64,000 nt of DNA from Agromyces mangrovi (GTDB taxonomy: Bacteria > Actinomycetota > Actinomycetes > Actinomycetales > Microbacteriaceae), in assembly GCF_030296695.1 (NCBI RefSeq), contig NZ_AP027737.1, forward strand, positions 3,038,001 through 3,102,000, given 5' to 3'. This document shows positions 18,827-28,045 of the stretch, in pieces. The notes beneath the pieces are model-generated. The model was not told the origin of the DNA. It saw only the letters and a program-made list of their open reading frames with translations, and searched no databases. Made by a program: the position numbers and the translations under genes. Within the stretch, counting starts at the first letter, position 1. Each line of letters starts with the position of its first letter.

Positions 18827-19771
18827 ATGGTCGAGACCGACGAACTCCTCTCGATCCGGGCTGCGGAGCTCTACTACGAGGAGAACAAGACCCAGGACGA
18901 GATCGGCCAGGCGCTGCACCTGACCCGCTGGAAGGTCGGCCGGCTGCTCTCCCAGGCGAAGGCCAAGGGGTACATCCGCATCGAGATCGTGCACCCGCGT
19001 GCTCGCCGGCTGCCGATCGAGCGCCGCCTGCGCGAGGAGCGCGGGCTCGACGACGCCATCGTCGTCTCGTCGGCCGGCGTCGACTCGGCCGACGAGGTGC
19101 AGGTGCGCACCGCGCAGGCCGCGGCCGACTACCTCACCGCGCTCCGGCCCGTGCCGCGCACCCTCGGCGTCAGCTGGGGTCGCACGCTGCACCTGGTCGC
19201 GGGGCACCTCCGCCAGGGCTGGGCCTCGGGCGTGGGCGTCGTGCAGATCAACGGCGGCGTGAGCCTCAACCGACGCGCGGGCACCGCCGCGGCGACCGCG
19301 GTCGCCATCGCGCAGAAGGGCGCCGGCCACGCCACGCTCCTGCCGAGTCCCGCCATCCTCGAGCGCATCGAGACCAAGCGCGCCATCGAGTCCGACCGCG
19401 TCGTCGCCGGCGTGATCGAGCAGGCCCGCTCGGCGAGCGCGTACCTGTTCAGCGCGGGGGCCGCCGACCACGGGTCGGTGCACGTCGAGAGCGGGTACCT
19501 CGCGGCATCCGACGTCGACGAGCTCGTGCGCAAGGGTGCCGTCGGCGATGTCGTCGGCCGCTACATCGACCCCGACGGCAACATCGTCGACCCGGCCCTC
19601 GACGCGCGCACCGTCGGCCTCACGCTCGACGAGCTGCGCGCCGCCGACCACGCCATCGCGGTCATCGCCGGCCGCAGCAAGCACGCGGTCGCCGACGCGG
19701 TCGTGCGCAGCGGCCTCTGCACCGTCCTCGTCACCGACGAGGAGACGGCACTCCACATCCTCGACGGCTGA
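18827..19771 (+). CDS. SorC/DeoR-type sugar-binding transcriptional regulator
   Basis: A 314-residue regulator with an N-terminal helix-turn-helix (LYYEENKTQDEIGQALHLTRWKVGRLLSQAKAKGYI). A large SorC sugar-binding domain follows, containing LGVSWGRTLHLVAGHL and ending HAIAVIAGRSKHAVADAVV. The B. subtilis DeoR protein belongs to this family and senses deoxyribose 5-phosphate. Adjacency to deoC supports the same role here. The start is the ATG at 18827 with GGAAGGGA upstream; a GTG one codon earlier is possible. Confidence 0.88.
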   Translation: MVETDELLSIRAAELYYEENKTQDEIGQALHLTRWKVGRLLSQAKAKGYIRIEIVHPRARRLPIERRLREERGLDDAIVVSSAGVDSADEVQVRTAQAAADYLTALRPVPRTLGVSWGRTLHLVAGHLRQGWASGVGVVQINGGVSLNRRAGTAAATAVAIAQKGAGHATLLPSPAILERIETKRAIESDRVVAGVIEQARSASAYLFSAGAADHGSVHVESGYLAASDVDELVRKGAVGDVVGRYIDPDGNIVDPALDARTVGLTLDELRAADHAIAVIAGRSKHAVADAVVRSGLCTVLVTDEETALHILDG

Positions 19772-19797
19772 GCCGTCCCCACGAAGGAAGCAACGCA

Positions 19798-20808
19798 ATG
19801 TCCGGTTCCCAGCTCGTGCACCCCGCACGTGAGCGCGCGGTCGCCATCCTCGGCGGCGACCCCGACGACGCCACGCTCCGCAGGTACCTCCACGGCATCC
19901 CCGGGGTCGACGCGGTCGGCCTCGAGCAGCGCGCCGCGGGCCTCGGCACGCGGTCGATCAAGACCTCGTCGAAGCAGTGGGCGCTCGACAAGATCATCGA
20001 GCTCATCGACCTCACCACGCTCGAGGGCGCCGACACGCCCGGCAAGGTGCGCTCGCTCGTCGCCAAGGCGCTCCGCCCCGACCCGGCCGACGCCACGACC
20101 CCGCGGGTCGCCGCCGTCTGCGTCTACGGCGACATGGTGCCGCACGCCGTCGAGGCGCTCGGCGCCGCGCACGGCGACCCCGACGAGGGCCTCGTCTCCG
20201 TCGCGGCCGTCGCCACCGCGTTCCCGAGCGGCCGGTCGTCGCTCGCGATCAAGCTGCAGGACACGGCCGACGCCGTCGCGGCCGGCGCCGACGAGATCGA
20301 CATGGTGATCGACCGCGGGGCGTTCCTCGCCGGCCGGTACGGCCAGGTGTTCGACGAGATCGCGCAGGTCAAGGAGGCGTGCGCCAGGCCCGACGGCACC
20401 TCCGCGTCGCTCAAGGTGATCCTCGAGACCGGCGAGCTCAACACCTACGACAACGTGCGCCGCGCCTCGTGGCTCGCGATCCTCGCGGGCGGCGACTTCA
20501 TCAAGACGTCCACCGGCAAGGTGCAGCCGGCCGCGACCCTGCCTGTGACGCTGCTCATGCTCGAGGTCGTGCGCGACTGGCACCGCCTCACCGGCCAGCG
20601 CATCGGCGTGAAGCCCGCCGGCGGCATCCGCTCGTCGAAGGACGCGATCAAGTACCTCGTGACGGTCGCCGAGACCGTGGGGGAGGAGTGGCTGCAGCCG
20701 CACCTGTTCCGCTACGGCGCCTCCAGCCTGCTGAACGACGTGCTCATGCAGCGACGCAAGATGACCAGCGGGCACTACTCCGGACCCGACTACCTGACGA
20801 TCGACTGA
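19798..20808 (+). CDS. deoC: deoxyribose-phosphate aldolase
   Basis: A 336-residue DERA of the long class. It cleaves 2-deoxyribose 5-phosphate to glyceraldehyde 3-phosphate and acetaldehyde. The Schiff-base lysine lies in GGDFIKTSTGKVQPAA, and the second catalytic lysine in IGVKPAGGIRSSKDAI. The N-terminus is about 80 residues longer than in the short E. coli type. It follows the regulator by 26 nt and precedes two aldehyde dehydrogenase genes, which suggests that the acetaldehyde product is oxidised in the same pathway. Confidence 0.94.
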   Translation: MSGSQLVHPARERAVAILGGDPDDATLRRYLHGIPGVDAVGLEQRAAGLGTRSIKTSSKQWALDKIIELIDLTTLEGADTPGKVRSLVAKALRPDPADATTPRVAAVCVYGDMVPHAVEALGAAHGDPDEGLVSVAAVATAFPSGRSSLAIKLQDTADAVAAGADEIDMVIDRGAFLAGRYGQVFDEIAQVKEACARPDGTSASLKVILETGELNTYDNVRRASWLAILAGGDFIKTSTGKVQPAATLPVTLLMLEVVRDWHRLTGQRIGVKPAGGIRSSKDAIKYLVTVAETVGEEWLQPHLFRYGASSLLNDVLMQRRKMTSGHYSGPDYLTID

Positions 20809-20819
20809 GGACACCGAAC

Positions 20820-22361
20820 ATGAGCTTCCTCGAGTACGCGCCGGCCCCCGAGTCGCGCGCCATCCTCAACCTCCGCGACGAGTACGGCCTGTTCATCGAC
20901 GGCGAGTTCGTCGAGGGGCACGGCACCCCCTTCCAGACCATCTCGCCGGCGTCCGAGCAGCGCATCGCGATGATCTCGAGCGCCGACGCGACCGACGTCG
21001 ACGCGGCCGTCGCGGCCGCCCGGCGCGCCTACCAGCGCACCTGGTCGCGCATGTCGGGCCGCGACCGGGGCAAGTACCTGTTCCGCATCGCGCGGCTGCT
21101 GCAGGAGCGGGCCCGCGAGCTCGCCGTCGCCGAGAGCCTCGACAACGGCAAGCCGATCAAGGAGAGCCGCGACGTCGACGTGCCGCTCGTCGCCGCGTGG
21201 TTCTTCTACTACGCCGGCTGGGCCGACAAGCTCGACCACGCCGGCCTCGGCGCCGACCCCCGCTCGCTCGGGGTCGCCGCGCAGGTGATCCCGTGGAACT
21301 TCCCGCTGCTCATGCTCGCGTGGAAGATCGCGCCGGCGCTCGCCGCGGGCAACACGGTCGTGCTGAAGCCCGCCGAGACGACGCCGCTCACCGCGCTGCT
21401 GTTCGCCGAGATCGTGCAGCAGGCCGACCTTCCGCCGGGCGTCGTGAACATCATCACGGGCGCGGGCGACACCGGCGCGGCCCTCGTCGGGCACGGCGAC
21501 GTCGACAAGGTCGCGTTCACCGGCTCGACCGCCGTGGGCCGCGCGATCGCGAAGACCGTGGCGGGCACCGACACGAAGCTCACGCTCGAGCTCGGCGGCA
21601 AGGCCGCGAACATCGTCTTCGACGACGCGCCCATCGACCAGGCGATCGAGGGCATCGTCAACGGCATCTTCTTCAACCAGGGCCACGTGTGCTGCGCGGG
21701 CAGCCGGCTGCTCGTGCAGGAGAACGTGCACGACGAGGTCGTCGACCGCCTCAAGGCGCGGCTGTCGACGCTGCGCCTCGGCGACCCGCTCGACAAGAAC
21801 ACCGACATCGGCGCGATCAACTCGCGCGAGCAGCTCGAGCGCATCCGCGAGCTGAGCGACGCGGGCGTCGACGAGGGCGCCGAGCGCTGGACGGCCGAGT
21901 GCGAGATCCCCGACGACGGGTTCTGGTACGCGCCGACCATCTTCACGAACGTGTCGACGAGCCACCGCATCGCGCGCGAGGAGATCTTCGGGCCGGTGCT
22001 GTCGGTGCTCTCGTTCCGCACCCCGGCCGAGGCCGTCGCGAAGGCGAACAACACGCCGTACGGGCTCTCCGCGGGCATCTGGACCGACAAGGGCAGCCGC
22101 ATCCTCGCGGTCGCCGACCGGCTGCGCGCCGGCGTGATCTGGGCGAACACGTTCAACCGGTTCGACCCGTCGAGCCCGTTCGGCGGCTACAAGGAGTCGG
22201 GCTACGGTCGCGAGGGCGGCCGGCACGGCCTGGCCGCGTACCTCGCACCCGCCACCGCCGCCGCACGGAAGCAGGTCGCCGCCTCCGAGACCGCCGCCGT
22301 CGAGGCGCCGAAGAAGTCCGCGCGAACGCCCAAGCGCCAGGCGAAGGGAACGAAGCGATGA
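20820..22361 (+). CDS. aldehyde dehydrogenase, catalytic subunit (ALDH16-like N-terminal half)
   Basis: A 513-residue NAD(P)-dependent aldehyde dehydrogenase with all catalytic marks: [23 protein letters not shown] for cofactor and oxyanion, LELGGKAANIVF for the general-base Glu, and the nucleophile Cys in GHVCCAGSR. The last 35 residues are a Lys/Ala-rich tail. The ATG is 11 nt after deoC. It overlaps the next gene as ATGA. That gene is a catalytically dead half ALDH, so the pair may form one complex like the two-domain ALDH16. Acetaldehyde from DeoC is the expected substrate. Confidence 0.9.
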   Translation: MSFLEYAPAPESRAILNLRDEYGLFIDGEFVEGHGTPFQTISPASEQRIAMISSADATDVDAAVAAARRAYQRTWSRMSGRDRGKYLFRIARLLQERARELAVAESLDNGKPIKESRDVDVPLVAAWFFYYAGWADKLDHAGLGADPRSLGVAAQVIPWNFPLLMLAWKIAPALAAGNTVVLKPAETTPLTALLFAEIVQQADLPPGVVNIITGAGDTGAALVGHGDVDKVAFTGSTAVGRAIAKTVAGTDTKLTLELGGKAANIVFDDAPIDQAIEGIVNGIFFNQGHVCCAGSRLLVQENVHDEVVDRLKARLSTLRLGDPLDKNTDIGAINSREQLERIRELSDAGVDEGAERWTAECEIPDDGFWYAPTIFTNVSTSHRIAREEIFGPVLSVLSFRTPAEAVAKANNTPYGLSAGIWTDKGSRILAVADRLRAGVIWANTFNRFDPSSPFGGYKESGYGREGGRHGLAAYLAPATAAARKQVAASETAAVEAPKKSARTPKRQAKGTKR

Positions 22362-23218
22362 GCCGGCTGGCCGTGCCGAAGACGTACAAGCTCGCGATCG
22401 GCGGCAAGTTCCCGCGCAGCGAGTCGGGGCGCACCTACGAGGTGCGCACCGCCGACGGGTCGTTCCTCGCCAACGCCGCGAAGGCCTCGCGCAAGGACGC
22501 CCGCGACGCCGTCGTCGCCGCGCGCGCCGCGGTGAAGGACTGGTCGGGCGCCACCGCGTACAACCGCGGCCAGGTGCTCTACCGCATCGCCGAGCTGCTC
22601 GAGGGACGCCGCGCGCAGTTCGCCGACGAGATCGTCGCGCTCGAGGGCGTCACGCGCGCCGCGGCGACCGCGCAGGTCGACGAGGCCATCGACCGCTGGG
22701 TCTGGTACGCCGGCTGGGCCGACAAGTTCGCCCAGGTCGCCGGCAACGCGAACCCGGTCGCGGGCCCGTTCTTCAACATCTCGGTGCCCGAGCCCACGGG
22801 CGTCGTGGCGATCATCGCCCCGCAGGACTCGTCGCTCGTCGGCCTCGTCTCGTCGGTCGCGCCCGCGCTGGTCGCGGGCAACGCGGTCGTCGTGGTCGCG
22901 AGCGAGCGGTACCCGCTGCCGGCGATCAGCCTCGCCGAGGTGCTCGCCACGAGCGACGTGCCGGGCGGCGTGGTGAACACGCTCACGGGGTCGCCCGCCG
23001 AGATCGCCCCGTGGCTCGCGAGCCACGAGGACGTCAACGCGCTCGACCTCGTCGGTGCGGGTGCGCTCGACTGGGTCGACCTCGAGATCGCGGCGGCCGA
23101 CACGCTGAAGCGCGTGCTGCGTCCCGAGCAGGGGGCGGATGCCGCGGCGCCGTCGCTCGATCGCATCACGGCGTTCACCGAGACGAAGACGGTCTGGCAC
23201 ACCAAGAGCATGATCTGA
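22358..23218 (+). CDS. truncated aldehyde dehydrogenase-like subunit lacking catalytic residues
   Basis: A 286-residue protein homologous to the N-terminal, NAD-binding portion of aldehyde dehydrogenases (AIGGKFPRSESGRTYEV, ALEGVTRAAATAQVDEAIDRWVWYAGWADKF, GVVAIIAPQDSSLVGLVSSVAPALVAGN). The lysine normally seen in VLKPAE is replaced (VVVVASERYP). The catalytic Glu/Cys domain is missing, and the protein jumps to a terminal WHTKSMI segment. The reading frame is clean and translationally coupled to the complete ALDH, so this is a designed partner, not decay. The two lengths sum to about 800 residues, matching ALDH16, whose second domain is also a non-catalytic ALDH. Confidence 0.85.
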   Translation: MSRLAVPKTYKLAIGGKFPRSESGRTYEVRTADGSFLANAAKASRKDARDAVVAARAAVKDWSGATAYNRGQVLYRIAELLEGRRAQFADEIVALEGVTRAAATAQVDEAIDRWVWYAGWADKFAQVAGNANPVAGPFFNISVPEPTGVVAIIAPQDSSLVGLVSSVAPALVAGNAVVVVASERYPLPAISLAEVLATSDVPGGVVNTLTGSPAEIAPWLASHEDVNALDLVGAGALDWVDLEIAAADTLKRVLRPEQGADAAAPSLDRITAFTETKTVWHTKSMI

Positions 23219-23281
23219 GTTCGCCGAGGATCCGACCCGATCGCCCGGGGCTCCCGTAGCGTGGCACGCGGGGAGGGTTCG

Positions 23282-24781
23282 ATGACGCGACGTGTGCTCG
23301 TGACCGGCGCGACCGGCTACATCGGGGGGCGGCTCGCACCGCGCCTCGCGGCCGCGGGGCACGACGTGCGCGTGCTGGTGCGCTCGCCGCAGCGCCTGCG
23401 CGACGTGCCCTGGGCCGACGACGTCGACATCGTCCGGGGCGACCTCCGCGACGAGGCATCCGTCGCCCGCGCCTGCGAGGGCATCGAGGTGCTCTACTAC
23501 CTCGTACACTCGATGGGCTCGCGCGGCGACTTCGCGGCCGACGAGCGCGCCATCGCGCGCAACGTCGCCCGAGCCGCGCGTGCTGCGGGCGTCGCGCGCA
23601 TCGTCTACCTCGGCGGGCTGCACCCCGACGACGAGCACCTCTCGCGCCACCTCGCCTCGCGGGTCGAGGTCGGCGAGATCCTCCTGCACTCGGGCGTGCC
23701 GACCATGGTGCTCCAGGCGGGCGTCATCATCGGCTCCGGCTCGACCTCGTTCGAGATGATCCGCCACCTCACCGAGGTGCTGCCGTACATGCCCGCACCG
23801 CGCTGGGTGCGCAACCGCATCCAGCCGATCGCGGTGCGCGACGTGCTGCACTACCTGGTCGAGGCCGCGTCACTCGACGGCGACGTGAACCGCACCTTCG
23901 ACATCGGCGGGCCCGACGTGCACCGGTACGGCCAGCTCATGAACGGCTACGCGGTCGAGGCGGGCCTGCGCCAGCGCCCCATCGCCGCGCTGCCCGTGCT
24001 GACGCCGTACCTGGCGAGCCAGTGGGTGAACCTCGTCACCCCCATTCCGCGGCGGCTGGCCGTGCCCATCATCGAGTCGCTGCAGTTCGAGTGCGTGGCC
24101 CGGGAGCACGACATCGACGACGTCATCCCGCCACCCGAGGGCGGCCTGACCCCGTACCGGCGCGCGGTGCGGCTCGCGCTCGACCGCGAGCGCCACGGCG
24201 AGGTCGAGACGAGCTGGCGCAACACGGCCGTACTCGGCGCCCCGAGCGATCCGCTGCCGAGCGACCCCGACTGGGCCGGCTCGACCGTGTACGTCGACGA
24301 GCGCGAGCGCCGTTCGCCCGCGCCGGTGGCGGGGCTCTGGTCGGTGATCGAGGGCGTCGGCGGCGAGAACGGCTGGTACTCGTTCCCGCTCGCCTGGGCG
24401 CTCCGGGGGTGGATCGACAAGCTCGTCGGCGGCGTCGGCCTCCGGCGCGGCCGGCGCGACCCCGACGAGCTGCACCCCGGCGACGCGGTCGATTTCTGGC
24501 GCGTCGAGCGCATCGATCGCGGTCGGCTGCTCCGCCTGCGCGCCGAGATGCGACTGCCCGGGCGGGCGTGGCTCGAGATGGGCGCGGAGACCGACGGGGA
24601 GGCATCCGTCTACCGCCAGCGGGCCGTGTTCTTCCCCAAGGGGCTGCTCGGCAGGCTCTACTGGTTCGCGATCCTGCCGTTCCACGGCGTGATCTTCTCG
24701 GGCATGGCGAACCGCATCACGGCGCGTGCGCAGGTCGTGGCTCAGGAGTCGGCGTCGACGCTCGCATCCGACGCCGCCTGA
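23282..24781 (+). CDS. NmrA-like NAD(P)-binding protein with C-terminal DUF2867
   Basis: A 499-residue protein. The first 270 residues are an atypical SDR/NmrA fold with [23 protein letters not shown] and a YLVHSMG block. The rest is a DUF2867-type domain ([42 protein letters not shown]) ending at a hydrophobic [15 protein letters not shown] segment. The activity of this fusion family is not established. The ATG has GGGAGGG upstream. Its 3' end overlaps the convergent macrodomain gene by 40 nt. Confidence 0.85.
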   Translation: MTRRVLVTGATGYIGGRLAPRLAAAGHDVRVLVRSPQRLRDVPWADDVDIVRGDLRDEASVARACEGIEVLYYLVHSMGSRGDFAADERAIARNVARAARAAGVARIVYLGGLHPDDEHLSRHLASRVEVGEILLHSGVPTMVLQAGVIIGSGSTSFEMIRHLTEVLPYMPAPRWVRNRIQPIAVRDVLHYLVEAASLDGDVNRTFDIGGPDVHRYGQLMNGYAVEAGLRQRPIAALPVLTPYLASQWVNLVTPIPRRLAVPIIESLQFECVAREHDIDDVIPPPEGGLTPYRRAVRLALDRERHGEVETSWRNTAVLGAPSDPLPSDPDWAGSTVYVDERERRSPAPVAGLWSVIEGVGGENGWYSFPLAWALRGWIDKLVGGVGLRRGRRDPDELHPGDAVDFWRVERIDRGRLLRLRAEMRLPGRAWLEMGAETDGEASVYRQRAVFFPKGLLGRLYWFAILPFHGVIFSGMANRITARAQVVAQESASTLASDAA

Positions 24782-25287
24782 GCGAAGGCCGCGTGGGTCG
24801 ACGCGCTGAACAGCACGAATCGCACGAGGTCGGGGCGGTCGGATGCCCCTGAGACGGCCTCGACCGCGACCCGTGCCGCGTCGGCGAGCGGCCAGCCGTA
24901 GGCGCCCGCCGAGATCGCGGGGAACGCGATCGACTCGGCGCCGAGCTCGGCGGCGAGGAACAGGGAGGAGCGGTAGGCGCTGGTGAGCTGCGCGCGTCGC
25001 GCGTCGGCCTCGGCGCCCGGGCCAGGCCAGACCGGTCCGACGGTGTGGATGACCCACTGCGCGTCGAGCAGCCCCGCGGTCGTGGCCACGGCCTCGCCGG
25101 TGCCGAGGCCGTCGACGAGCACCGACTCGCGCAGCGCCCGGCACTCCTCGAGGATGCTCGGCCCGCCCGCGCGGTGGATCGCGCCGTCGACGCCGCCGCC
25201 GCCCAGCAGCGACGAGTTGGCCGCATTCACGATCGCGTCGACCCGCTCGCGCGTGAGGTCCCCGGTCACGAGCTGCAGCCGGGGCAT
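24742..25287 (-). CDS. macrodomain protein, O-acetyl-ADP-ribose deacetylase-like
   Basis: A 181-residue macrodomain. The N-terminus shows the ADP-ribose-binding block [27 protein letters not shown], with [12 protein letters not shown] and [14 protein letters not shown] further on, as in the YmdB/MacroD type. It should hydrolyse O-acetyl-ADP-ribose or remove ADP-ribose from acidic residues. It starts 2 nt after the stop of a CsoR-type repressor gene, so the two are almost certainly co-transcribed, an unusual pairing. Its 3' end overlaps the convergent gene. Confidence 0.9.
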   Translation of the reverse strand: MPRLQLVTGDLTRERVDAIVNAANSSLLGGGGVDGAIHRAGGPSILEECRALRESVLVDGLGTGEAVATTAGLLDAQWVIHTVGPVWPGPGAEADARRAQLTSAYRSSLFLAAELGAESIAFPAISAGAYGWPLADAARVAVEAVSGASDRPDLVRFVLFSASTHAAFAQAASDASVDADS

Positions 25288-25289
25288 CG

Positions 25290-25568
25290 TCAGCTCCGGT
25301 TGTTGGAGAGCTCGAAGAGGCGCACGAGCTCGGCGACCGCGGCGTCGCGCTCCTCGCCGCCCGCCTCGTACATGTGGCTGACGTGCGTGCGCAGGTGGTT
25401 CTCGACGAGGAGCTTGTTGAGCGACGCGAGCGACTTCTGCACGGCGAGCGACAGCGTGACGATGTCGACGCAGTACTCCTCGTTCTCGATCATCTTCTCG
25501 ATGCCGCGCAGCTGGCCCTCGATGATGCGCGTGCGGTGCAGGGCGCGCTTCTTGATGTCCTCGATCAC
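25290..25568 (-). CDS. CsoR/RcnR-family metal- or thiol-responsive repressor
   Basis: A 92-residue all-helical repressor. The family start ([22 protein letters not shown]) and the sensor Cys in [13 protein letters not shown] are clear. Numbering from the GTG start, the sensor set is Cys33-His58-His62; copper-sensing CsoR has Cys-His-Cys. The C-H-H set resembles the Ni/Co sensor RcnR, but the N-terminal His of RcnR is absent (Glu3). The inducer is therefore open. A TACCCT hexamer ends 6 nt before the GTG (leaderless). No metal exporter lies nearby; the downstream gene is a macrodomain protein. Confidence 0.88.
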   Translation of the reverse strand: MIEDIKKRALHRTRIIEGQLRGIEKMIENEEYCVDIVTLSLAVQKSLASLNKLLVENHLRTHVSHMYEAGGEERDAAVAELVRLFELSNNRS

Positions 25569-25598
25569 GCTCTCAGGGTAGTCCCACCGCGGGTCGTG

Positions 25599-25617
25599 GC
25601 ACGGCGCGGCGCCGTGC
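25599..25617. promoter_or_regulatory. inverted repeat between divergent repressor and SNF2 promoters
   Basis: GCACGGCG-CGG-CGCCGTGC is a perfect 8-bp inverted repeat. It lies between the leaderless -10 of the CsoR-type gene (25575-25580) and a strong TACAAT -10 (25621-25626) facing the SNF2 gene. It could be an operator affecting both directions; assignment to the CsoR-type protein is a guess from position. Confidence 0.45.
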
Positions 25618-25620
25618 GGC

Positions 25621-25829
25621 TACAATGGTGCCGCGCCGGTCGAGCCTGCTCGTTCGTTCCGACGGTGCGAGTTCACGTCCGCCACGGACGCTCGCATCTC
25701 GCTTCGGGCATCGGTCTCGGCGCATCCGTCGCGAACGGGTCGCATCGACACGATGCCTCCGCGAACGGGACGGAACGGGGCATCCGCCCGGTCGCGCACC
25801 GCACCGGGGGCACGAGGTTTTGGAGGACC
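25621..25829 (+). promoter_or_regulatory. TACAAT promoter element and ~200-nt leader of the SNF2 gene
   Basis: A TACAAT -10 (5 of 6 matches) at 25621 should start a transcript about 200 nt before the SNF2 start codon. This is unusually long for a region where many genes are leaderless. No convincing ORF fills it. It contains short repeats (CGCGAACGGG twice) and ends in a TGGAGG ribosome site. The leader may hold a regulatory RNA structure; I see no known riboswitch. Confidence 0.5.
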
Positions 25830-27950
25830 ATGGCCAGCACGAGGCAGCGCACGCGCTCCCGCGACGATGACGCGCCCATCATCCCGATCCTCGCGCGCAA
25901 GGTGCGCGAGGTCGAGGCGAAGGCCCAGAAGGGCAAGGTCGGGCCGACCAACCGCACGAAGTTCCAGGTCATCGCGCTGCTCATGCGCGAGGAGCGTGCG
26001 CGGGTCAAGACCGACGGCGCAATCGAGGACGGCCCGCGCGCCGAGCTGCTGAAGCGCCTCGACGGCATCGCGCAGATCCTCGCGAAGACGGCCGCGCGCG
26101 ACACGAGCCTCATCTCACTGCTCGAGCCGGATGCCTCGATCTCCACGGTCGCGCAGCGCTTCCGTCGCGACTGGCTGCTCGAGTCCGGCGCCGAGCTCAG
26201 CCCCGACGAGCTGATCATCTCGCGCGAGCCGGAGCCGGTCGTGGACGTGCTGAGCGAGAACCAGGTCGTTCCGGCGTCGGTGCGGGCGCGCCAGCTGGCC
26301 AACCCCTTCCTCGCGCCCGACCTGTCCGCTCCGCGCAAGGCGCCCGTCCCCGTGCGCCGCCTCGCGAACTGGGAGCTGCTTCAGCCGCTGTTCAAGGCGT
26401 TCGAGCAGGGCTCCGGCGGCCGGGCCGCGACGATGGAGCTGCCCGAGGTGCCCGCGATCGACCGCCTGTCGCCGCGCCACCTCGAGCTCATGCACCACCA
26501 AGCGCGGTTCATCGAGGCCGCGCGCGAGGGCCACCGCACCTTCCTGCTCGCCGACGAGCCCGGCCTCGGCAAGACCGCGCAGAGCGTGCTCGCCGCATCC
26601 GTCGCCGACGCCTACCCGCTGCTCGCGGTCGTGCCGAACGTCGTGAAGATGAACTGGGCGCGCGAGGTCGAGCGCTGGACCCCGCACCGCCGCGCCACGG
26701 TGATCCACGGCGACGGCGACACGCTCGACGCGTTCGCCGACGTCGTCATCGTCAACTACGACGTGCTCGACCGCCACATGTCGTGGCTCTCGACGCTCGG
26801 CTTCCGCGGCATGGTCGTCGACGAGGCGCACTTCATCAAGAACCTGCAGTCGCAGCGCTCGCGCAACGTGCTCCAGCTCGCCGAGCGCATCCGCGAGCGC
26901 ACGCCGGGCGGCGACCCGCTGCTGCTCGCGCTCACGGGCACGCCGCTCATCAACGACGTCGACGACTTCCGCGCGATCTGGCGCTTCCTCGGCTGGATCG
27001 ACGGCGACAAGCCCGCCCCCGAGCTGCTCGCGCGGCTCGAGGAGACCGGGCTCACCCCCGCCGACCAGGGCTTCTACCCCGAGGCGCGCCAGGCCGTGAT
27101 CGACCTCGGCATCGTGCGCCGCCGCAAGGTCGACGTGGCGGCAGACCTGCCCGACAAGCGCGTCGCCGACCTGCCGGTCGAGCTCGACGACGAACTGGGC
27201 CGCTCGATCCGCCAGGCCGAGCGCGAGCTCGCGCAGCGCCTCGCCGACCGGTTCCGCACGCTCGTCGCGAGCCGCGACCTGCGCGTCGGCGACCTCGACG
27301 ACGACCAGCGCGACGCGTTCATCCGCGCCGTCGCGAGCGCCGAGCTCGAGGAGTCGCGCAGCGCCAAGTCGGGCGACAACGTGTTCACGATGGTGCGCCG
27401 CATCGGGCAGGCGAAGGCGGGCCTCGCGGCCGACTACGCCGCGCAGCTCGCGCGCTCGGCCGGCAAGGTCGTGTTCTTCGCCAAGCACATCGACGTCATG
27501 GACCAGGCCGAGGCGGCCTTCGCGTCGCGCGAGCTGCGGTCGGTGTCGATCCGCGGCGACCAGTCGGCCATCGCGCGCCAGGCCGCGATCGACGCGTTCA
27601 ACTCCGACCCCGAGGTGCATGTCGCGGTCTGCTCGCTGACCGCCGCGGGCGTCGGCGTGAACCTGCAGTCGGCGTCGAACGTCGTGCTCGCGGAGCTCAG
27701 CTGGACCGCGGCCGAGCAGACCCAGGCGATCGACCGCGTGCACCGCATCGGGCAGGACGAGCCGGTGACGGCGTGGCGCATCATCGCCGCGCACACGATC
27801 GACACCCGCATCGCGGAGCTGATCGACGCGAAGCAGGGCCTCGCGGCCCGCGCGCTCGACGGCAGCGACGTCGATCCCGGCTCGGCCGACTCGGTGCAGC
27901 TCGACGCGCTGCAGCACCTGCTGCGGCAGGCGCTCGACGGCACGCTCTGA
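25830..27950 (+). CDS. SNF2-family DEAH-box ATPase/helicase
   Basis: A 706-residue protein. The N-terminal 200 residues are family-specific and basic. The SNF2 motor has Walker A in DEPGLGKTAQS, a DEAH motif II (VVDEAHFIKN), motif III LALTGTPLIND, and motifs V-VI (TAAGVGVNLQSA, TQAIDRVHRIGQ). Such bacterial SNF2 proteins translocate on double-stranded DNA; the target here is unknown. No methyltransferase or nuclease sits beside it, so a DISARM- or restriction-type role is not supported. The frame is open upstream, but the ATG at 25830 has TGGAGG and matches the conserved start. Confidence 0.9.
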   Translation: MASTRQRTRSRDDDAPIIPILARKVREVEAKAQKGKVGPTNRTKFQVIALLMREERARVKTDGAIEDGPRAELLKRLDGIAQILAKTAARDTSLISLLEPDASISTVAQRFRRDWLLESGAELSPDELIISREPEPVVDVLSENQVVPASVRARQLANPFLAPDLSAPRKAPVPVRRLANWELLQPLFKAFEQGSGGRAATMELPEVPAIDRLSPRHLELMHHQARFIEAAREGHRTFLLADEPGLGKTAQSVLAASVADAYPLLAVVPNVVKMNWAREVERWTPHRRATVIHGDGDTLDAFADVVIVNYDVLDRHMSWLSTLGFRGMVVDEAHFIKNLQSQRSRNVLQLAERIRERTPGGDPLLLALTGTPLINDVDDFRAIWRFLGWIDGDKPAPELLARLEETGLTPADQGFYPEARQAVIDLGIVRRRKVDVAADLPDKRVADLPVELDDELGRSIRQAERELAQRLADRFRTLVASRDLRVGDLDDDQRDAFIRAVASAELEESRSAKSGDNVFTMVRRIGQAKAGLAADYAAQLARSAGKVVFFAKHIDVMDQAEAAFASRELRSVSIRGDQSAIARQAAIDAFNSDPEVHVAVCSLTAAGVGVNLQSASNVVLAELSWTAAEQTQAIDRVHRIGQDEPVTAWRIIAAHTIDTRIAELIDAKQGLAARALDGSDVDPGSADSVQLDALQHLLRQALDGTL

Positions 27951-27980
27951 TCACCGGCTGTCGATAGACTGCGGCAGACC

Positions 27981-28000
27981 CGCCCCGGGGCACCGGGGCG
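27981..28000 (+). terminator. hairpin in the SNF2-pfkA spacer
   Basis: CGCCCCGG and CCGGGGCG form an 8-bp stem around a GGCA loop. A TAGACT hexamer at 27965-27970 lies just upstream, so the hairpin would sit in the 5' leader of a pfkA transcript as well as at the end of the SNF2 transcript. It has no U-tract; terminator or leader stem are both possible. Confidence 0.45.
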
Positions 28001-28045
28001 GCACCACCACCCGCATCCTGTGATCGACAAGGAGTCGTGCATCCC

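Noticed and set aside
25830..27950. SNF2 gene as part of a phage-defence system
   Set aside because: No methyltransferase, nuclease, DUF1998 or other defence partner lies beside it; the neighbours are housekeeping genes.
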